Shown here one piece after another: positions 18,556 through 28,117 of a DNA stretch of 64,000 nucleotides; position 1 is the first letter of the stretch, and the number at the start of each line of letters is the position of its first letter. The stretch is from Phycisphaerales bacterium (GTDB lineage Bacteria > Planctomycetota > Phycisphaerae > Phycisphaerales > UBA1924), in assembly GCA_040217175.1 (NCBI GenBank), contig JAVJNT010000001.1, positions 496,001-560,000 on the forward strand, read 5' to 3'. Position numbers and translations under genes: made by a program. Under the pieces are notes generated by a model. The model made no database searches. It worked only from the letters and a program-made list of their open reading frames with translations, and was not told where the DNA came from.

Positions 18556-19935
18556 ATGCCCGAGACCTCGAACAAGATCGACCTGCTCGACGAGCTCCGC
18601 TGGCGGGGCCTGCTCCACCAGTGCACCGACGAGGAGGGGCTCGCCGAGCACCTGAACGAAGGCCCACGCCGGATCTACTGCGGATTCGATCCGACCGCCG
18701 ACTCGCTGACCATCGGTAACCTCGTGCCCATCATGACCCTGGTCCACGTGGCCAGGGCCGGGCACGAGCCGATCGTCGTCATGGGCGGGGGCACGGGGCT
18801 GGTTGGCGATCCCTCGGGCAAGAGCGCCGAGCGGAGCCTTATCAGCCGCGAGGGCATCGAGGGCAACGTGGGTGCCCAGCGGCCGATCTTCGGCAGCGTG
18901 TTTGCCGGCGCAGGCCTTGCCGAGCCGCCCATCCTGAACAATCTCGAGTGGCTGGGCAAGGTCAGCTTCCTCGACGCCCTGCGCGACGTGGGCAAGCACT
19001 TCAGCGTCAACCAGATGATCCAACGCGACTCGGTCCGCGACCGGCTGCACGGCCGCGAGCAGGGCATCAGCTACACCGAGTTCAGCTACATGATCCTCCA
19101 GGCCCTCGACTTCGCCCACCTCCACCTGACGAAGAAGGTCACCGTCCAGTGCGGCGGCAGCGACCAGTGGGGCAACGTCGTCTCGGGCATCGACCTCATC
19201 CGCCGTCTCATGGTCGAGCTCCCCATGACACGCCAGCGGCCCGCGTGGCTCAGCACCGAAGCGGGCGACACGGTCGTTCGAGAGGAGCTCGAGCGTCGCG
19301 CAGCCGTGTTCGGCTTCACGGTGCCGCTCGTCACCAAGGCCGACGGCACGAAGTTCGGCAAGAGCGAGAGTGGGGCCGTGTGGCTGACCAAGGAGCGCAC
19401 GAGCTGCTACGAGTACTCGCAGTTCTGGCTCAACACCGCCGACGCCGACGTCGAGCGGTTCCTCAAGATCTTCACGCTGCTCGGCCGCGGCGAGATCGAG
19501 GAGATCATGCGCCGCCACGAGCAGGCGCCAGGCCGCCGGTACGCCCAGAAGATGCTCGCGAGCCAGGCCGCCACGCTCCGCTATGGCGAGGACGAGGCCA
19601 GCAGCGCACTGCGCGCGGGCGAGGCGCTGTTCTCCGGCGACCTGTCGTCGCTGGATGCGGACGGGCTGGAAGCCGCTATCGCCGACGCGCCGAGCATCAA
19701 CCACCCGCGTGCCGACCTGGCCGCGGGCATTCTGCTCATCGACCTGCTCCTGGCAACCGAGCTCGCCTCGAGCAAGCGTGAGGCGCGCGAGTTCCTGGCC
19801 GCCGGCGCCATCCGCGTCAACGGCGCGCCCCACGATGGCTCGTCCCCGATCACTACCGGCGATCTCCTGCACGATCGACTGACCGTGCTCAAGCGCGGCA
19901 AGAAGAAGCAGGCCGTGGTGCGCTGGGTCGACTAG
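18556..19935 (+). CDS. tyrS: Tyrosine--tRNA ligase
   Basis: A 459-residue class I aminoacyl-tRNA synthetase of TyrRS type. Visible motifs: YCGFDPTADSLTIGNLVPI near residue 41 (HIGH-equivalent, here TIGN), GDPSGKSAERSL near 88, QCGGSDQWGN near 198 (tyrosine/ATP site), and KFGKSESGAVWL near 272 (KMSKS loop). The C-terminal ~65 residues form an S4 RNA-binding domain (SKREAREFLAAGAIRVNGAPH). It charges tRNA-Tyr. Start ATG at 18556, 39 bases after the preceding dockerin-type gene. Length and motifs are normal, so this is the housekeeping enzyme. Confidence 0.98.
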   Translation: MPETSNKIDLLDELRWRGLLHQCTDEEGLAEHLNEGPRRIYCGFDPTADSLTIGNLVPIMTLVHVARAGHEPIVVMGGGTGLVGDPSGKSAERSLISREGIEGNVGAQRPIFGSVFAGAGLAEPPILNNLEWLGKVSFLDALRDVGKHFSVNQMIQRDSVRDRLHGREQGISYTEFSYMILQALDFAHLHLTKKVTVQCGGSDQWGNVVSGIDLIRRLMVELPMTRQRPAWLSTEAGDTVVREELERRAAVFGFTVPLVTKADGTKFGKSESGAVWLTKERTSCYEYSQFWLNTADADVERFLKIFTLLGRGEIEEIMRRHEQAPGRRYAQKMLASQAATLRYGEDEASSALRAGEALFSGDLSSLDADGLEAAIADAPSINHPRADLAAGILLIDLLLATELASSKREAREFLAAGAIRVNGAPHDGSSPITTGDLLHDRLTVLKRGKKKQAVVRWVD

Positions 19936-20033
19936 CCGGCCGGCTCGCGCGTTGGGTCATCCCGGATCACCCTCAGCGATGCGACAACGGAATGGCCTTT
20001 GCCAACCGTGGGGGGTATCCTGCGGAATCTAGT

Positions 20034-20048
20034 TTAGAATCATTCCAG
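20034..20048. promoter_or_regulatory. PerR/Fur-like operator upstream of katG
   Basis: TTAGAAT-C-ATTCCAG is a 7-1-7 dyad (5 of 7 positions symmetric) matching the PerR box TTATAATNATTATAA at 10 of 14 informative positions, the left half at 6 of 7. It lies 71 bases before the katG ATG in an AT-rich patch of otherwise GC-rich DNA, where a promoter is expected. A Fur-family peroxide sensor there would explain peroxide induction. No such regulator is encoded in this window. Confidence 0.45.
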
Positions 20049-20118
20049 ATGACTGCCTCCGGCACGCGGCGGCAAGGGGCGACCGGGCGTCGAGCCCAGC
20101 ACGAAGGAGACCACGAGC

Positions 20119-22482
20119 ATGACCACCATGGACACTTCGTCCCGTTCCACCGGCCGCGGCAACGACCAGGGCTCCGGCAAGTGCCCCTTCCGCGGCGGCC
20201 GCGTGGGCGGCGCCTTCGGCTCGGGCCCGACCATCAGCGACTGGTGGCCCAACCGCCTGCCCGTCGAGTTGCTCCACCAGAACCCGCCGCAGGCTAACCC
20301 GCTGCGCGACGTCGACTACGAGAAGGCCTTCAAAGCCCTCGACCTCGACGAGGTCAAGGCCGACATCCGCACCATGCTCAGGGACAGCAAGAGCTGGTGG
20401 CCGGCCGACTACGGGCACTACGGACCGCAGATGGTGCGCATGGCGTGGCACGCGGCGGGGACGTACCGCATCGCCGACGGCCGCGGCGGCGCGAGCGCGG
20501 GGCTGCAGCGCTTCGCGCCGACCAACTCGTGGGACGACAACGGCAACATCGACAAGAGCCGCCGCCTGATGTGGCCCATTAAGCAGAAGTACGGCGCGGC
20601 GCTGAGCTGGGCCGACCTGATGATCCTCACCGGCAATGTCGCGCTCGAGGACATGGGCTTCGAGACCTTCGGCTTCGGCGGCGGACGCATCGACGCCTGG
20701 GAGCCCGACCGCGGCATGTACTTCGGCAGCGAGTTCTGGGATGGCAAGGGCGTCGCCGAGTTCGCCCGCGAGAAGGACGCCAACCCGACGTTCCCCGGCC
20801 CGCACCCCGGCGAGATGGTCACGCGCACGAAGCGCTGGACCGGCGAGCCCGGCGATGCCGAGTACGACCTCGAGGCCCCGCTGGCCGCGAGCTTCCAGGG
20901 CCTGATCTACGTGCATCCCGAGGGCCCGATGCGCGACGGCGACCCGTACTCCGCCGCCGGCGACATCCGCGAGACCTTCGCCCGCATGGCCATGAATGAC
21001 GAGGAGACCGTCGCGCTCATCGCCGGCGGGCACGCCTTCGGCAAGAGCCATGGCGCCGTCGACCCCTCGAAGGTCGGCCCCGCGCCCGAGGGCGCCCCCA
21101 TGAGCGCCATGGGCATGGGCTGGAAGAACACCGAGGGCACCGGCTACGCCAAGTACGCCATGACCAGCGGCATCGAGGGCGCCTGGACGCCCGAGCCGAC
21201 GAAGTGGGACAACGCCTACCTCGAGAACCTGTTCAAGTACGACTGGGAGCTGACAAGGAGCCCGGCCGGCGGCATCCAGTACAAGCCCGTCGACCCCGAT
21301 GCGCCCAAGACGCCCGATGCGCACGAGCCGGGCCAACAGAACGAGCTCATGATGCTCGCCACCGACATCGCGCTCAAGGTCGATCCCGCGTACAACGCGA
21401 TCTGCCAGAAGTTCCTCGCCGACTTCGACTACTTCTCCGACTGCTTCGCTCGTGCCTGGTTCAAGCTGACCCACCGCGACATGGGCCCCAAGAGCCGCTA
21501 CCTCGGCCCCGAGGTGCCCGCCGAGGACCTGGTCTGGCAGGACCCGATCCCCGCGGTCGACCACGACCTGGTGAACGAGAGCGACGTGGCGAACCTCAAG
21601 CAGGCGATCCTGTCGAAGGGACTCAGCGTCTCCGAGCTCGTCTCGGCCGCCTGGGCATCCGCTTCGACCTACCGCGACTCGGACAAGCGCGGCGGCGCCA
21701 ATGGCGCCCGCGTCGCGCTCGACCCGCAGAAGGACTGGGCCGTGAATCGCCCGCAGGAGCTGACCAAGGTCCTCGACACGCTCCGCACGGTACAGTCCGA
21801 GTTCAACGGCTCGCAATCGGGCAACACCAAGGTCTCCCTGGCCGACCTCATCGTGCTCGGCGGCTGCGCGGCTATCGAGAAGGCGGCCAAAGACGCCGGC
21901 GTGGACGCGACCGTGCCCTTTACGCCCGGCCGGACCGACTGCCTGGCCGAGAACATGGACGAGCACACCGACGCGGAAACCTTCGACTGGCTCAAGCCCG
22001 TCGTCGATGGCTTCCGAAACTACGTCGACACCAGCATCAAGATGGACGTCGCCCCCGAACGCATCTTCCTCGACCGCGCCAACCTGCTGACGCTCACCGC
22101 CCCCGAGTGGACCGTGCTCGTCGGCGGCCTCCGCGTGCTCGACCAGAACTTCGACCACTCCAGGCACGGCGTCTTCACCGACCGGCCGGGGGTGTTGTCG
22201 AACGACTTCTTCACCACGCTGACCAGCATGGACTACGCGTGGGAGGCCGCCGACCCCATGGAGATGGGCTTCTACCTCAAGGATCGCGAAACCGGCGAGA
22301 CCAGGTACACCGCAACGCGGATGGACCTGATCTTCGGTTCCAACGCCCACCTGCGCAACCTGGCCGAGGTCTACGCCGCCGCCGACGGCCACGAGCGGAT
22401 GGTGCACGACTTCATCGCCGCGTGGAACAAGGTGATGATGCTGGATCGGTTCGAGGTGGGCTCGGGCGCAGCGGAGGCATGA
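20119..22482 (+). CDS. katG: Catalase-peroxidase KatG
   Basis: A 787-residue two-domain heme enzyme, normal length. [11 protein letters not shown] near residue 110 has the distal Arg-Trp-His triad. The Trp, with Tyr in LIYVHPEGP near 265 and a downstream Met, forms the Met-Tyr-Trp adduct needed for catalase activity. [12 protein letters not shown] near 300 holds the proximal heme-ligand His. The second half is the duplicated heme-less domain ([21 protein letters not shown]). It removes hydrogen peroxide and has broad peroxidase activity. RBS AAGGAG at 20103. A PerR-like box upstream and a hairpin downstream suggest a single-gene, peroxide-regulated unit. Confidence 0.98.
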   Translation: MTTMDTSSRSTGRGNDQGSGKCPFRGGRVGGAFGSGPTISDWWPNRLPVELLHQNPPQANPLRDVDYEKAFKALDLDEVKADIRTMLRDSKSWWPADYGHYGPQMVRMAWHAAGTYRIADGRGGASAGLQRFAPTNSWDDNGNIDKSRRLMWPIKQKYGAALSWADLMILTGNVALEDMGFETFGFGGGRIDAWEPDRGMYFGSEFWDGKGVAEFAREKDANPTFPGPHPGEMVTRTKRWTGEPGDAEYDLEAPLAASFQGLIYVHPEGPMRDGDPYSAAGDIRETFARMAMNDEETVALIAGGHAFGKSHGAVDPSKVGPAPEGAPMSAMGMGWKNTEGTGYAKYAMTSGIEGAWTPEPTKWDNAYLENLFKYDWELTRSPAGGIQYKPVDPDAPKTPDAHEPGQQNELMMLATDIALKVDPAYNAICQKFLADFDYFSDCFARAWFKLTHRDMGPKSRYLGPEVPAEDLVWQDPIPAVDHDLVNESDVANLKQAILSKGLSVSELVSAAWASASTYRDSDKRGGANGARVALDPQKDWAVNRPQELTKVLDTLRTVQSEFNGSQSGNTKVSLADLIVLGGCAAIEKAAKDAGVDATVPFTPGRTDCLAENMDEHTDAETFDWLKPVVDGFRNYVDTSIKMDVAPERIFLDRANLLTLTAPEWTVLVGGLRVLDQNFDHSRHGVFTDRPGVLSNDFFTTLTSMDYAWEAADPMEMGFYLKDRETGETRYTATRMDLIFGSNAHLRNLAEVYAAADGHERMVHDFIAAWNKVMMLDRFEVGSGAAEA

Positions 22483-22495
22483 ACCAAAGCAAGGC

Positions 22496-22520
22496 CGCCC
22501 GGGCGACTGTCCGGGCGTTT
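22496..22520 (+). terminator. Probable intrinsic terminator after katG
   Basis: CGCCCGG (22496-22502) pairs with CCGGGCG (22511-22517) around an 8-base loop and is followed by TTT. The stem starts 14 bases after the katG stop. The U tract is short, so efficiency is uncertain. Confidence 0.5.
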
Positions 22521-22683
22521 CAGTGCGTGGGCGAGGCGGCATCGAGCGCGCCAGCCACGCGGGCCGGCTGGCCCAACATCCGGGCGCGGCAATTCGTACA
22601 TCTGTGGGTTTTGCTCAGTCGGACAGGGACTTCCCGTGACCAGTGAAACACGCGTTTGACCGGCATCGTCCGTGGAGCTAGCT

Positions 22684-22714
22684 TTCAAACAGCCGTATGA
22701 AACGGGTGTTTGAA
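22684..22714. promoter_or_regulatory. Operator dyad overlapping the TetR-family start codon
   Basis: Arms TTCAAACAGCCGT (22684-22696) and ACGGGTGTTTGAA (22702-22714) are inverted repeats with 12 of 13 positions matching, separated by 5 bases. The last base is the A of the TetR start codon. A related AAAC-N4-GTTT site lies upstream at 22647-22658. The position implies autoregulation of the whole operon. Size and symmetry are typical of a TetR dimer-pair site. Confidence 0.75.
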
Positions 22715-23403
22715 TGAAAGCCACGATCGGTCCTCACAAGCCGCACTCTCTAGCCCGCGCCGATGACACTCGGGAACGGCTGTTGCACGCTGCCGGCGAG
22801 GAATTTGCCGCGGTTGGCTTCCGGGCGGCGAGCGTCCGGGCGATCTGCGATGCCGCAGGGGCCAACGTCTCGGGCGTGAAGTACCACTTCGGCTCCAAAG
22901 AGCGCCTGTACCTGGCAGTGTGGGCCGTCGCGGCGGAACAGATGGTGTCTGCCGAGCCCATGCCACGGCTCGCAGACGAGATCGATCCACGCGTTGCGTT
23001 GCGCAAGCTCGTTGCGTGGTTCATGCGGCTCGTCCTGACCGAAAGCGAATCGCACCCCTGGGCGGGCCGGCTTCTTGCCCACGAGACGGTCACGCCTACG
23101 CCCGGCGCGCTCGACATGTTCGTGCAGCATTGCGCCGGCCCGATCAAGGACGAGATGTCGCGGGTCGTCCGAGCCGTCGTCGGACGGAAGCTCGGCCGGA
23201 AGACGCACGACGATCTTGTCTACGGCGTCATCGCGCTTTGCGTGAACGCGAAGCACAGCCGCGAAATCCTGACGCTGCTCGGGCACCCGCCCCCAACCAC
23301 GAAGGCTGGAATCAACCGCATGGCGGCGACGCTCGCAGAGTTCGCGATCCGTGGCCTCGATGGCTTCGTCGATGACGCCAAGGCGCAGGAAGGACCGGCC
23401 TGA
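22714..23403 (+). CDS. TetR/AcrR-family regulator (CecR-like C-terminal domain)
   Basis: A 229-residue regulator. The N-terminal helix-turn-helix is clear: RERLLHAAGEEFAAVGF, then SVRAICDAAGANVSGVKYHF, ending YHFGSKERLYLAV. The C-terminal ligand domain (MRLVLTESESHPWAGRLLAHE, followed by a VxxGxxxxxx helical part) resembles the CecR/DUF1956 type, which controls HlyD-ABC efflux operons in enterobacteria. Its stop overlaps the start of the permease gene (TGATG), and an operator dyad covers its own ATG, so it very likely represses itself and the four downstream efflux genes until a substrate binds. Confidence 0.92.
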   Translation: MKATIGPHKPHSLARADDTRERLLHAAGEEFAAVGFRAASVRAICDAAGANVSGVKYHFGSKERLYLAVWAVAAEQMVSAEPMPRLADEIDPRVALRKLVAWFMRLVLTESESHPWAGRLLAHETVTPTPGALDMFVQHCAGPIKDEMSRVVRAVVGRKLGRKTHDDLVYGVIALCVNAKHSREILTLLGHPPPTTKAGINRMAATLAEFAIRGLDGFVDDAKAQEGPA

Positions 23404-24545
23404 TGCTCCGAACGGCGCTACGCATGCTGCTGGGAGACTCCACCAAGTGCCTTGGCTTGGTGTTCGGCGTGGCTCTAAGCACGCTGCTCGTGTGCCAGCA
23501 GGTCTCGATCTTCTTCGGGTTGCTCGGCAGAGCTTCGAGCGTCGTACGAGACGTCCGCGAAGCCGACGTCTGGGTGATGGACCCGAGCGTCAAGACGGTC
23601 GACGCGCCATTCCCGCTGCGTGATACCGCCCTCCAGCGTGTCCGCGGCGTGGAAGGCGTTGCCTGGGCGGTTCCGTTCTTTCGCGCCAACGTGCAGGTCC
23701 GCACGCGCGAGGGCACGCTCGAGAATGCCATCATCTTGGGTATCGACGACGCATCGCTCGTGGGCGTCCCCGATGCGTTCCTGTTCGGCTCCATCGAAGA
23801 CCTGACGATGCCGGACAGCATCGCGGTCAATCCTGCAGGCTTCCGGTTGCTCTTTCCCGGGCAAGAACTGGACGTCGGCAGGGTCATCGAACTGAACGAC
23901 CAAAGGGCTCGGATTGCGGCGATCGTCGACGCTTCGCCGGCATTCAGCGCGAATCTCACGATCTACACCCGCTACAGCCTGGCCACCCAGTACACCAACA
24001 ACGGACGCAACCAGCTCAGCTTCGTGCTGGCCAAGGCCGCCGATCCGGAGCAGCGAGAAGCCGTGGCCGCGGCCATCGCCGAGCAGACGGGCCTGAAGGC
24101 AGTCACGAGCGATCAGTTCCGGCTCGAGTCGATCATCTACATCCTCAAGAACACGGGCATCCCTGTGAGTTTCGGGACCGTCGTGTTCCTGGGCGTGCTC
24201 ATCGGGATTGCGATCGTCGGGCTGACGTTCAACCAGTTCATCTCGGAGAATCTCCGGCAGTACGCGGCGCTCAAGGCCATCGGAGTTCGCAACGGACGGC
24301 TTCTGCTCATGACGCTGTTCCAGGCCGCGTTCGTTGGCGCCATCGGCTATGGGCTCGGCCTGTTCGCCGCCTCGCAGTTCTTCAACTGGCCGTCCAAGAA
24401 CGTGGACGCCCTGCGTGGGTTCTACTTGCTGCCAGAGGTCGCCATTGGCGTTGCCGTGATGGCAACCGTGATCGTCTTCAGCTCCACCATCCTCAGCATG
24501 CGGCGCGTGCTGGTGGTCGATCCCGCCACGGTCTTCCGAGGATAA
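23403..24545 (+). CDS. ABC transporter permease, FtsX/MacB-like
   Basis: A 380-residue membrane protein: one N-terminal TM helix (GLVFGVALSTLLVCQQVSIF), a ~220-residue extracytoplasmic domain (AVPFFRANVQVRTREGTL), then three C-terminal helices (GTVVFLGVLIGIAIVGLTF, LLMTLFQAAFVGAIGYGLGL, VAIGVAVMATVIVF). This is the FtsX-domain topology of mechanotransmission ABC exporters such as MacB and DevC. The ENLRQYAALKAIGVRN stretch is the conserved coupling region that contacts the ATPase. It partners the ATPase at 24550 and the HlyD adaptor at 25290. Second gene of the operon, translationally coupled to the TetR gene. Confidence 0.93.
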   Translation: MLRTALRMLLGDSTKCLGLVFGVALSTLLVCQQVSIFFGLLGRASSVVRDVREADVWVMDPSVKTVDAPFPLRDTALQRVRGVEGVAWAVPFFRANVQVRTREGTLENAIILGIDDASLVGVPDAFLFGSIEDLTMPDSIAVNPAGFRLLFPGQELDVGRVIELNDQRARIAAIVDASPAFSANLTIYTRYSLATQYTNNGRNQLSFVLAKAADPEQREAVAAAIAEQTGLKAVTSDQFRLESIIYILKNTGIPVSFGTVVFLGVLIGIAIVGLTFNQFISENLRQYAALKAIGVRNGRLLLMTLFQAAFVGAIGYGLGLFAASQFFNWPSKNVDALRGFYLLPEVAIGVAVMATVIVFSSTILSMRRVLVVDPATVFRG

Positions 24546-24549
24546 CGCC

Positions 24550-25293
24550 ATGACCATCGCCACCCTGCCACACGAGAAGTCCGCGGGCCCGACGCTCGCC
24601 GTGCGTTGCACTGGCATCGAGAAGTCGTTCCGCGCCGGCGAAACACGCATCAAGGTGCTTCGTGGCACCGACTTCTCGGCCGAGGCGGGCAAGATGACCT
24701 TTCTCGTCGGCCCCTCTGGCTGTGGAAAGACGACGCTCATCTCGGTCATCGGCGCCATCCTTTCCTGCGAGGCTGGCGAGCTCGAGGTGCTCGGCAAGGA
24801 CCTCCGCGCGATGCGCGGTGGACGGCTGGCGGACTTCCGCCTCGCCAGGCTCGGCTTCATCTTCCAGCAGTTCAACTTGCTGCCCGCGCTCAACGCCGAA
24901 GAGAATGCCGCGCTCCCGCTCGTCGCCCAGGGCGAGTCGACCTCAAGGGCCGAGAAGAAGGCCCGCCAGTTGCTCGAGCGGCTTGGTCTCGAGGACCAGA
25001 CGCGGAAGATGCCCTCGCAGCTTTCGGGCGGGCAGCAGCAGCGAGTCGCCATCGCTCGGGCCCTCGTGCATGAGCCAAGCCTGCTCATATGCGACGAGCC
25101 GACGGCGTCGCTCGATGCCGCATCGGGTCACACCGTAATGGAACTGCTCCGCGACGTCGCGCTCGCGGGCGACCGATCGGTCATCGTGGTGACGCACGAT
25201 AGCCGCATCTTCGAGTTTGCCGACCGCATCAACCACATGGCCGACGGCCGCATCACGCGGACCGAAACACCGGAAGAGGATTCGCGATCATGA
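24550..25293 (+). CDS. ABC transporter ATP-binding protein (LolD/DevA type)
   Basis: A 247-residue nucleotide-binding subunit. Walker A is GPSGCGKTTL near residue 56, the Q-loop is FQQFNLLPALNAEENAALPL near 107, the signature LSGGQQQRVAIARAL near 158, Walker B LLICDEPTASLD near 178, and the H-loop VVTHDSR near 217. The FQQFNLLPALxxxEN form is typical of the LolD/MacB/DevA class that energises extracytoplasmic work. It powers the permease encoded 4 bases upstream. The stop overlaps the start of the adaptor gene (ATGA). Confidence 0.97.
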   Translation: MTIATLPHEKSAGPTLAVRCTGIEKSFRAGETRIKVLRGTDFSAEAGKMTFLVGPSGCGKTTLISVIGAILSCEAGELEVLGKDLRAMRGGRLADFRLARLGFIFQQFNLLPALNAEENAALPLVAQGESTSRAEKKARQLLERLGLEDQTRKMPSQLSGGQQQRVAIARALVHEPSLLICDEPTASLDAASGHTVMELLRDVALAGDRSVIVVTHDSRIFEFADRINHMADGRITRTETPEEDSRS

Positions 25294-26468
25294 GTACCCG
25301 ATCAAGGCTCCTGACGTGGGGGCTGCCGCTCGTCGGTCTCACGGCCCTGGTGATGGGAACCGGGCTGGTGGTGAAGAACCGGCCCATCACGACGGACGAA
25401 GTGCCGCCCCGCCAGCCGACGACCGCCCCGGCCGCGTCCGACGCTGGCGTCGGCACGGATGGGAAGGCCTACATCGGAGCCATCGGTACGAGCGAGCCGC
25501 CGGGCGAGGCTCTGGCGATCGCGGCGCACACGGCCGGGGTGATCACGGACGTGCACGTCGACGTTGGCGATCAGATCCGCAGGGGCGATCCGTTGTTCAC
25601 GGTCGACACGAGCCGGGCGGAGGCCGAAGTGGCGCTGCGCGAGGCGGAGATCGAGGTGGCGACCAGCGATCTCGCGTCGCTGCGCGCCGCCATCCCGCCA
25701 TTGCGTGCGTCGGTGCGGTCGGCCGAGGCGTCGGCGCAATCGGCTCGGGCCGACTTACGGGTGGCCGAGGCCGACCTGGCCGACAAGCAGAACCAGCTCG
25801 CCATCGCCCAGGCAGTCGACGATCCGCGTGCGATCTCGCGAGAGGAGGTCGATCGCCGGAGTTTCGCCGTCGCGCAATCCGAGGCTCGCGTCGAGACGGC
25901 CCGCGCCGCCATCGAGCGCGCCGACGCGAGCGTCGCTGCAGCACGAGCCGAGCTGCAGCGGTTCGTCGACGCGGACAGGGCGGGAGACGGCCCGGAAATC
26001 CTCGCTGCTGAGTCCCGCGTGACCCAGGCTCGCCGGGCAGTAGCGCGGGCTCGTGCGGATCTGGCGTTGCTCACCGTCCGCAGCCCGGTCGATGGCCGCG
26101 TGCTGCAGGCCAATGCAAGGCAGGGCGAGTTCGCACCCGCGTCGGTCCCCAACGAGGGGCTGTTCGTCTTGGGTCGCGAGGGCTCGATGCACTTGCGCGT
26201 CGAGATCGACGAGGTCGACATCCCTCGCTTCTCGCCGAGCGCTCGCGCATGGGCGTCTCCGCGTGGCGATGCGGAGCAACGAGTTGCGCTCGAGTTCGTG
26301 GCCATCGAGCCGCTGGTGGTCCCGAAGCGAAACCTCTCCGGCCGCACGAGCGAGTTGATCGACACGCGCGTGCTCCAGGTCGTCTACGCGCTCGACGAGT
26401 CGTTCGAGTCGCCCGGCATCGGCCAGCAGTTCGACGTCTACGTCGAGGTCGAGGGAGAGGGATCATGA
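25290..26468 (+). CDS. HlyD-family efflux adaptor
   Basis: A 392-residue membrane-fusion protein with one N-terminal TM helix (LLTWGLPLVGLTALVMGTGLVV). The biotinyl/lipoyl halves GVITDVHVDVGDQIRRGDPLF near residue 90 and LLTVRSPVDGRVLQANARQG near 265 flank a long Ala/Arg/Glu-rich alpha-hairpin (residues ~110-255), as in DevB-like adaptors. It should bridge the ABC permease at 23403 to the outer-membrane factor at 26465. It starts inside the ATPase stop (ATGA) and its own stop overlaps the next ATG, so the operon is tightly coupled. The hairpin's low complexity obscures exact boundaries. Confidence 0.93.
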   Translation: MSTRSRLLTWGLPLVGLTALVMGTGLVVKNRPITTDEVPPRQPTTAPAASDAGVGTDGKAYIGAIGTSEPPGEALAIAAHTAGVITDVHVDVGDQIRRGDPLFTVDTSRAEAEVALREAEIEVATSDLASLRAAIPPLRASVRSAEASAQSARADLRVAEADLADKQNQLAIAQAVDDPRAISREEVDRRSFAVAQSEARVETARAAIERADASVAAARAELQRFVDADRAGDGPEILAAESRVTQARRAVARARADLALLTVRSPVDGRVLQANARQGEFAPASVPNEGLFVLGREGSMHLRVEIDEVDIPRFSPSARAWASPRGDAEQRVALEFVAIEPLVVPKRNLSGRTSELIDTRVLQVVYALDESFESPGIGQQFDVYVEVEGEGS

Positions 26469-27910
26469 GCCGGCACGCGTCGGTCGTGTTCGGGCTCTCG
26501 GCTGCGATCGTGACTTCGGGCTGCGTGGTCGGTCCGGACTACGAACAACCCGAGCCGGCGGAGTTGCTTCCCGAGTCGTGGGCGGATGCCGAAGTGAGCG
26601 AGCCCGAAGCCGACTTGGGTGAATGGTGGTTGCGATTCGAGGACGAGGAGCTCACGTCCCTGATCGAGCAATCGCTCGCCTCCAGCCTCACGCTCGCCGA
26701 GGCCCGAGAGCGCCTCGTCACCGCGCGCGCCCGCCGCGGCATCGCCAATGCCGAGCGCCTCCCGACGCTCGATGCCCAGGGCTCGTACACCCGTACCGAG
26801 TCGGGCGACGAGGCTCCGAGCTTCGGCTCTTCGCAGGCGATCCAGGATGGAGACCTGTACTCGCTCGGCGCCGTCGCTGGATGGGAGCTCGACCTGTGGG
26901 GCCGCGTGTCCCGGTTGGTCGAGGCCGCCGACGCCGAGATCGAGTTCGCCACCGAAGACCTGCGGGCCAGCCGCGTGGCGCTGGTGGCCGAGGTCGCGCG
27001 CGAGGTCATCGCCGTCCGCGCCATCGATCGCGATCTCGCGATCGTGCGGTCAACGATCGAGACCGACCGCGACGCGCTCGACATCGCCATCGCGCGATCG
27101 GCCGCCGGCTTTGCCGACGAGCTCGACGTGGCCCGGGCTCGGCGGGACCTCGAGTCGAACCAGGCGTTGATCCCGGGGCTGGAGTCCGACCGACGCGCGG
27201 CCGAGTTCCGCGTGGCCGTGCTGCTGGGTGTGCCGGCGGGCTCCGTTACGATCGCGGAGCGCGGCTTGCCCGAGGGCGTAGTCGTGCCGAGCCGCGGTGT
27301 GCCGGCCGACCTGCTCATGCGTCGTCCGGATCTCCGGCGGGCCGAGCGCGAGCTCGCCGCCGCGACGGCGCGCATCGGCGCGGCCGAGGCCGAACGCTTC
27401 CCACGCGTCACGCTGCTTGGCTCCATCACGCTCCAGGGACCGGATGCGAGCGACGCGGTCAACCCCGAGGCGTACGTGCTGCAGGCCGGGCCGACGATCT
27501 CGCTGCCGCTCTTCCAGGGCGGCCGCATCGACGCCCGCGTGCAGCAGGCCGAGAGCGAGCAGCGGCAAGCATTGATCCGGCTGCGGGCCGCCGCGCTCGG
27601 GGCGCTCGCCGAGGTCGAGACCGCCGGCGTCCGCCGCGCCCGGGCCGAGGCTCGGGCGGAGCGCTTCCGCCAGGCCGAGGTCGCCGCCCGGGACGCCGAG
27701 ACGCTCTCGCAGGACCGCTTCTCGGCCGGCCGCGTCGACTTCCTGGACGTCACCGAGGCCCGCCGCGCGCGGCTTGCCATCGAGCGGAGCGTGGTGCGCG
27801 CCCGGCGCGATGCGTTGCTCGGGCTGATCGACCTCTACGCCTCGCTCGGCGGTGGGTGGGACGCCCCGGCCCTCGACGGCGTCGCGTCGACCACGGATCC
27901 CGACGCGTAG
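26465..27910 (+). CDS. Outer-membrane efflux factor (TolC/NodT-type lipoprotein)
   Basis: A 481-residue protein from the ATG at 26465, overlapping the adaptor stop. The signal ends in the lipobox TSGC, followed by VVGPDYEQPE, the hallmark of NodT/OprM-type factors (GPDYxxP). Two OEP repeats follow: WWLRFEDEELTSLIEQSLAS...LTLAEARERL near residue 60 and DLLMRRPDLRRAERELAAA near 285, the latter the conserved RRPDLxxAE motif. It makes the trimeric outer-membrane channel for the HlyD/ABC complex, and might also serve the RND pump at 9398-13797, which has no channel gene of its own. Last gene of the operon. Confidence 0.95.
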   Translation: MSRHASVVFGLSAAIVTSGCVVGPDYEQPEPAELLPESWADAEVSEPEADLGEWWLRFEDEELTSLIEQSLASSLTLAEARERLVTARARRGIANAERLPTLDAQGSYTRTESGDEAPSFGSSQAIQDGDLYSLGAVAGWELDLWGRVSRLVEAADAEIEFATEDLRASRVALVAEVAREVIAVRAIDRDLAIVRSTIETDRDALDIAIARSAAGFADELDVARARRDLESNQALIPGLESDRRAAEFRVAVLLGVPAGSVTIAERGLPEGVVVPSRGVPADLLMRRPDLRRAERELAAATARIGAAEAERFPRVTLLGSITLQGPDASDAVNPEAYVLQAGPTISLPLFQGGRIDARVQQAESEQRQALIRLRAAALGALAEVETAGVRRARAEARAERFRQAEVAARDAETLSQDRFSAGRVDFLDVTEARRARLAIERSVVRARRDALLGLIDLYASLGGGWDAPALDGVASTTDPDA

Positions 27911-28117
27911 GCGCGCGACCGCCGGCGGCTGGGGGGTTGGAAGCACGGGGGGGAAGCGACGGAGCGACGAAGGCACGGAGCGACGAAGGGTCCGGATGGA
28001 GCACGCCTCCGTCCGAGCCGGTTGCGTAAGCAACCGGACCTCTTCGGCCGGTCGCCTGGTCGACGATCGTTCGTGGTTTCACTTCGCGAGCGGGGCCCTG
28101 CCCTCCGAGCATGCACG

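Noticed and set aside
20029-22542. 837-codon minus-strand open frame
   Set aside because: It is exactly antisense to katG, low-complexity Val/Gly/Arg/His-rich, and exists only because high GC suppresses stops.
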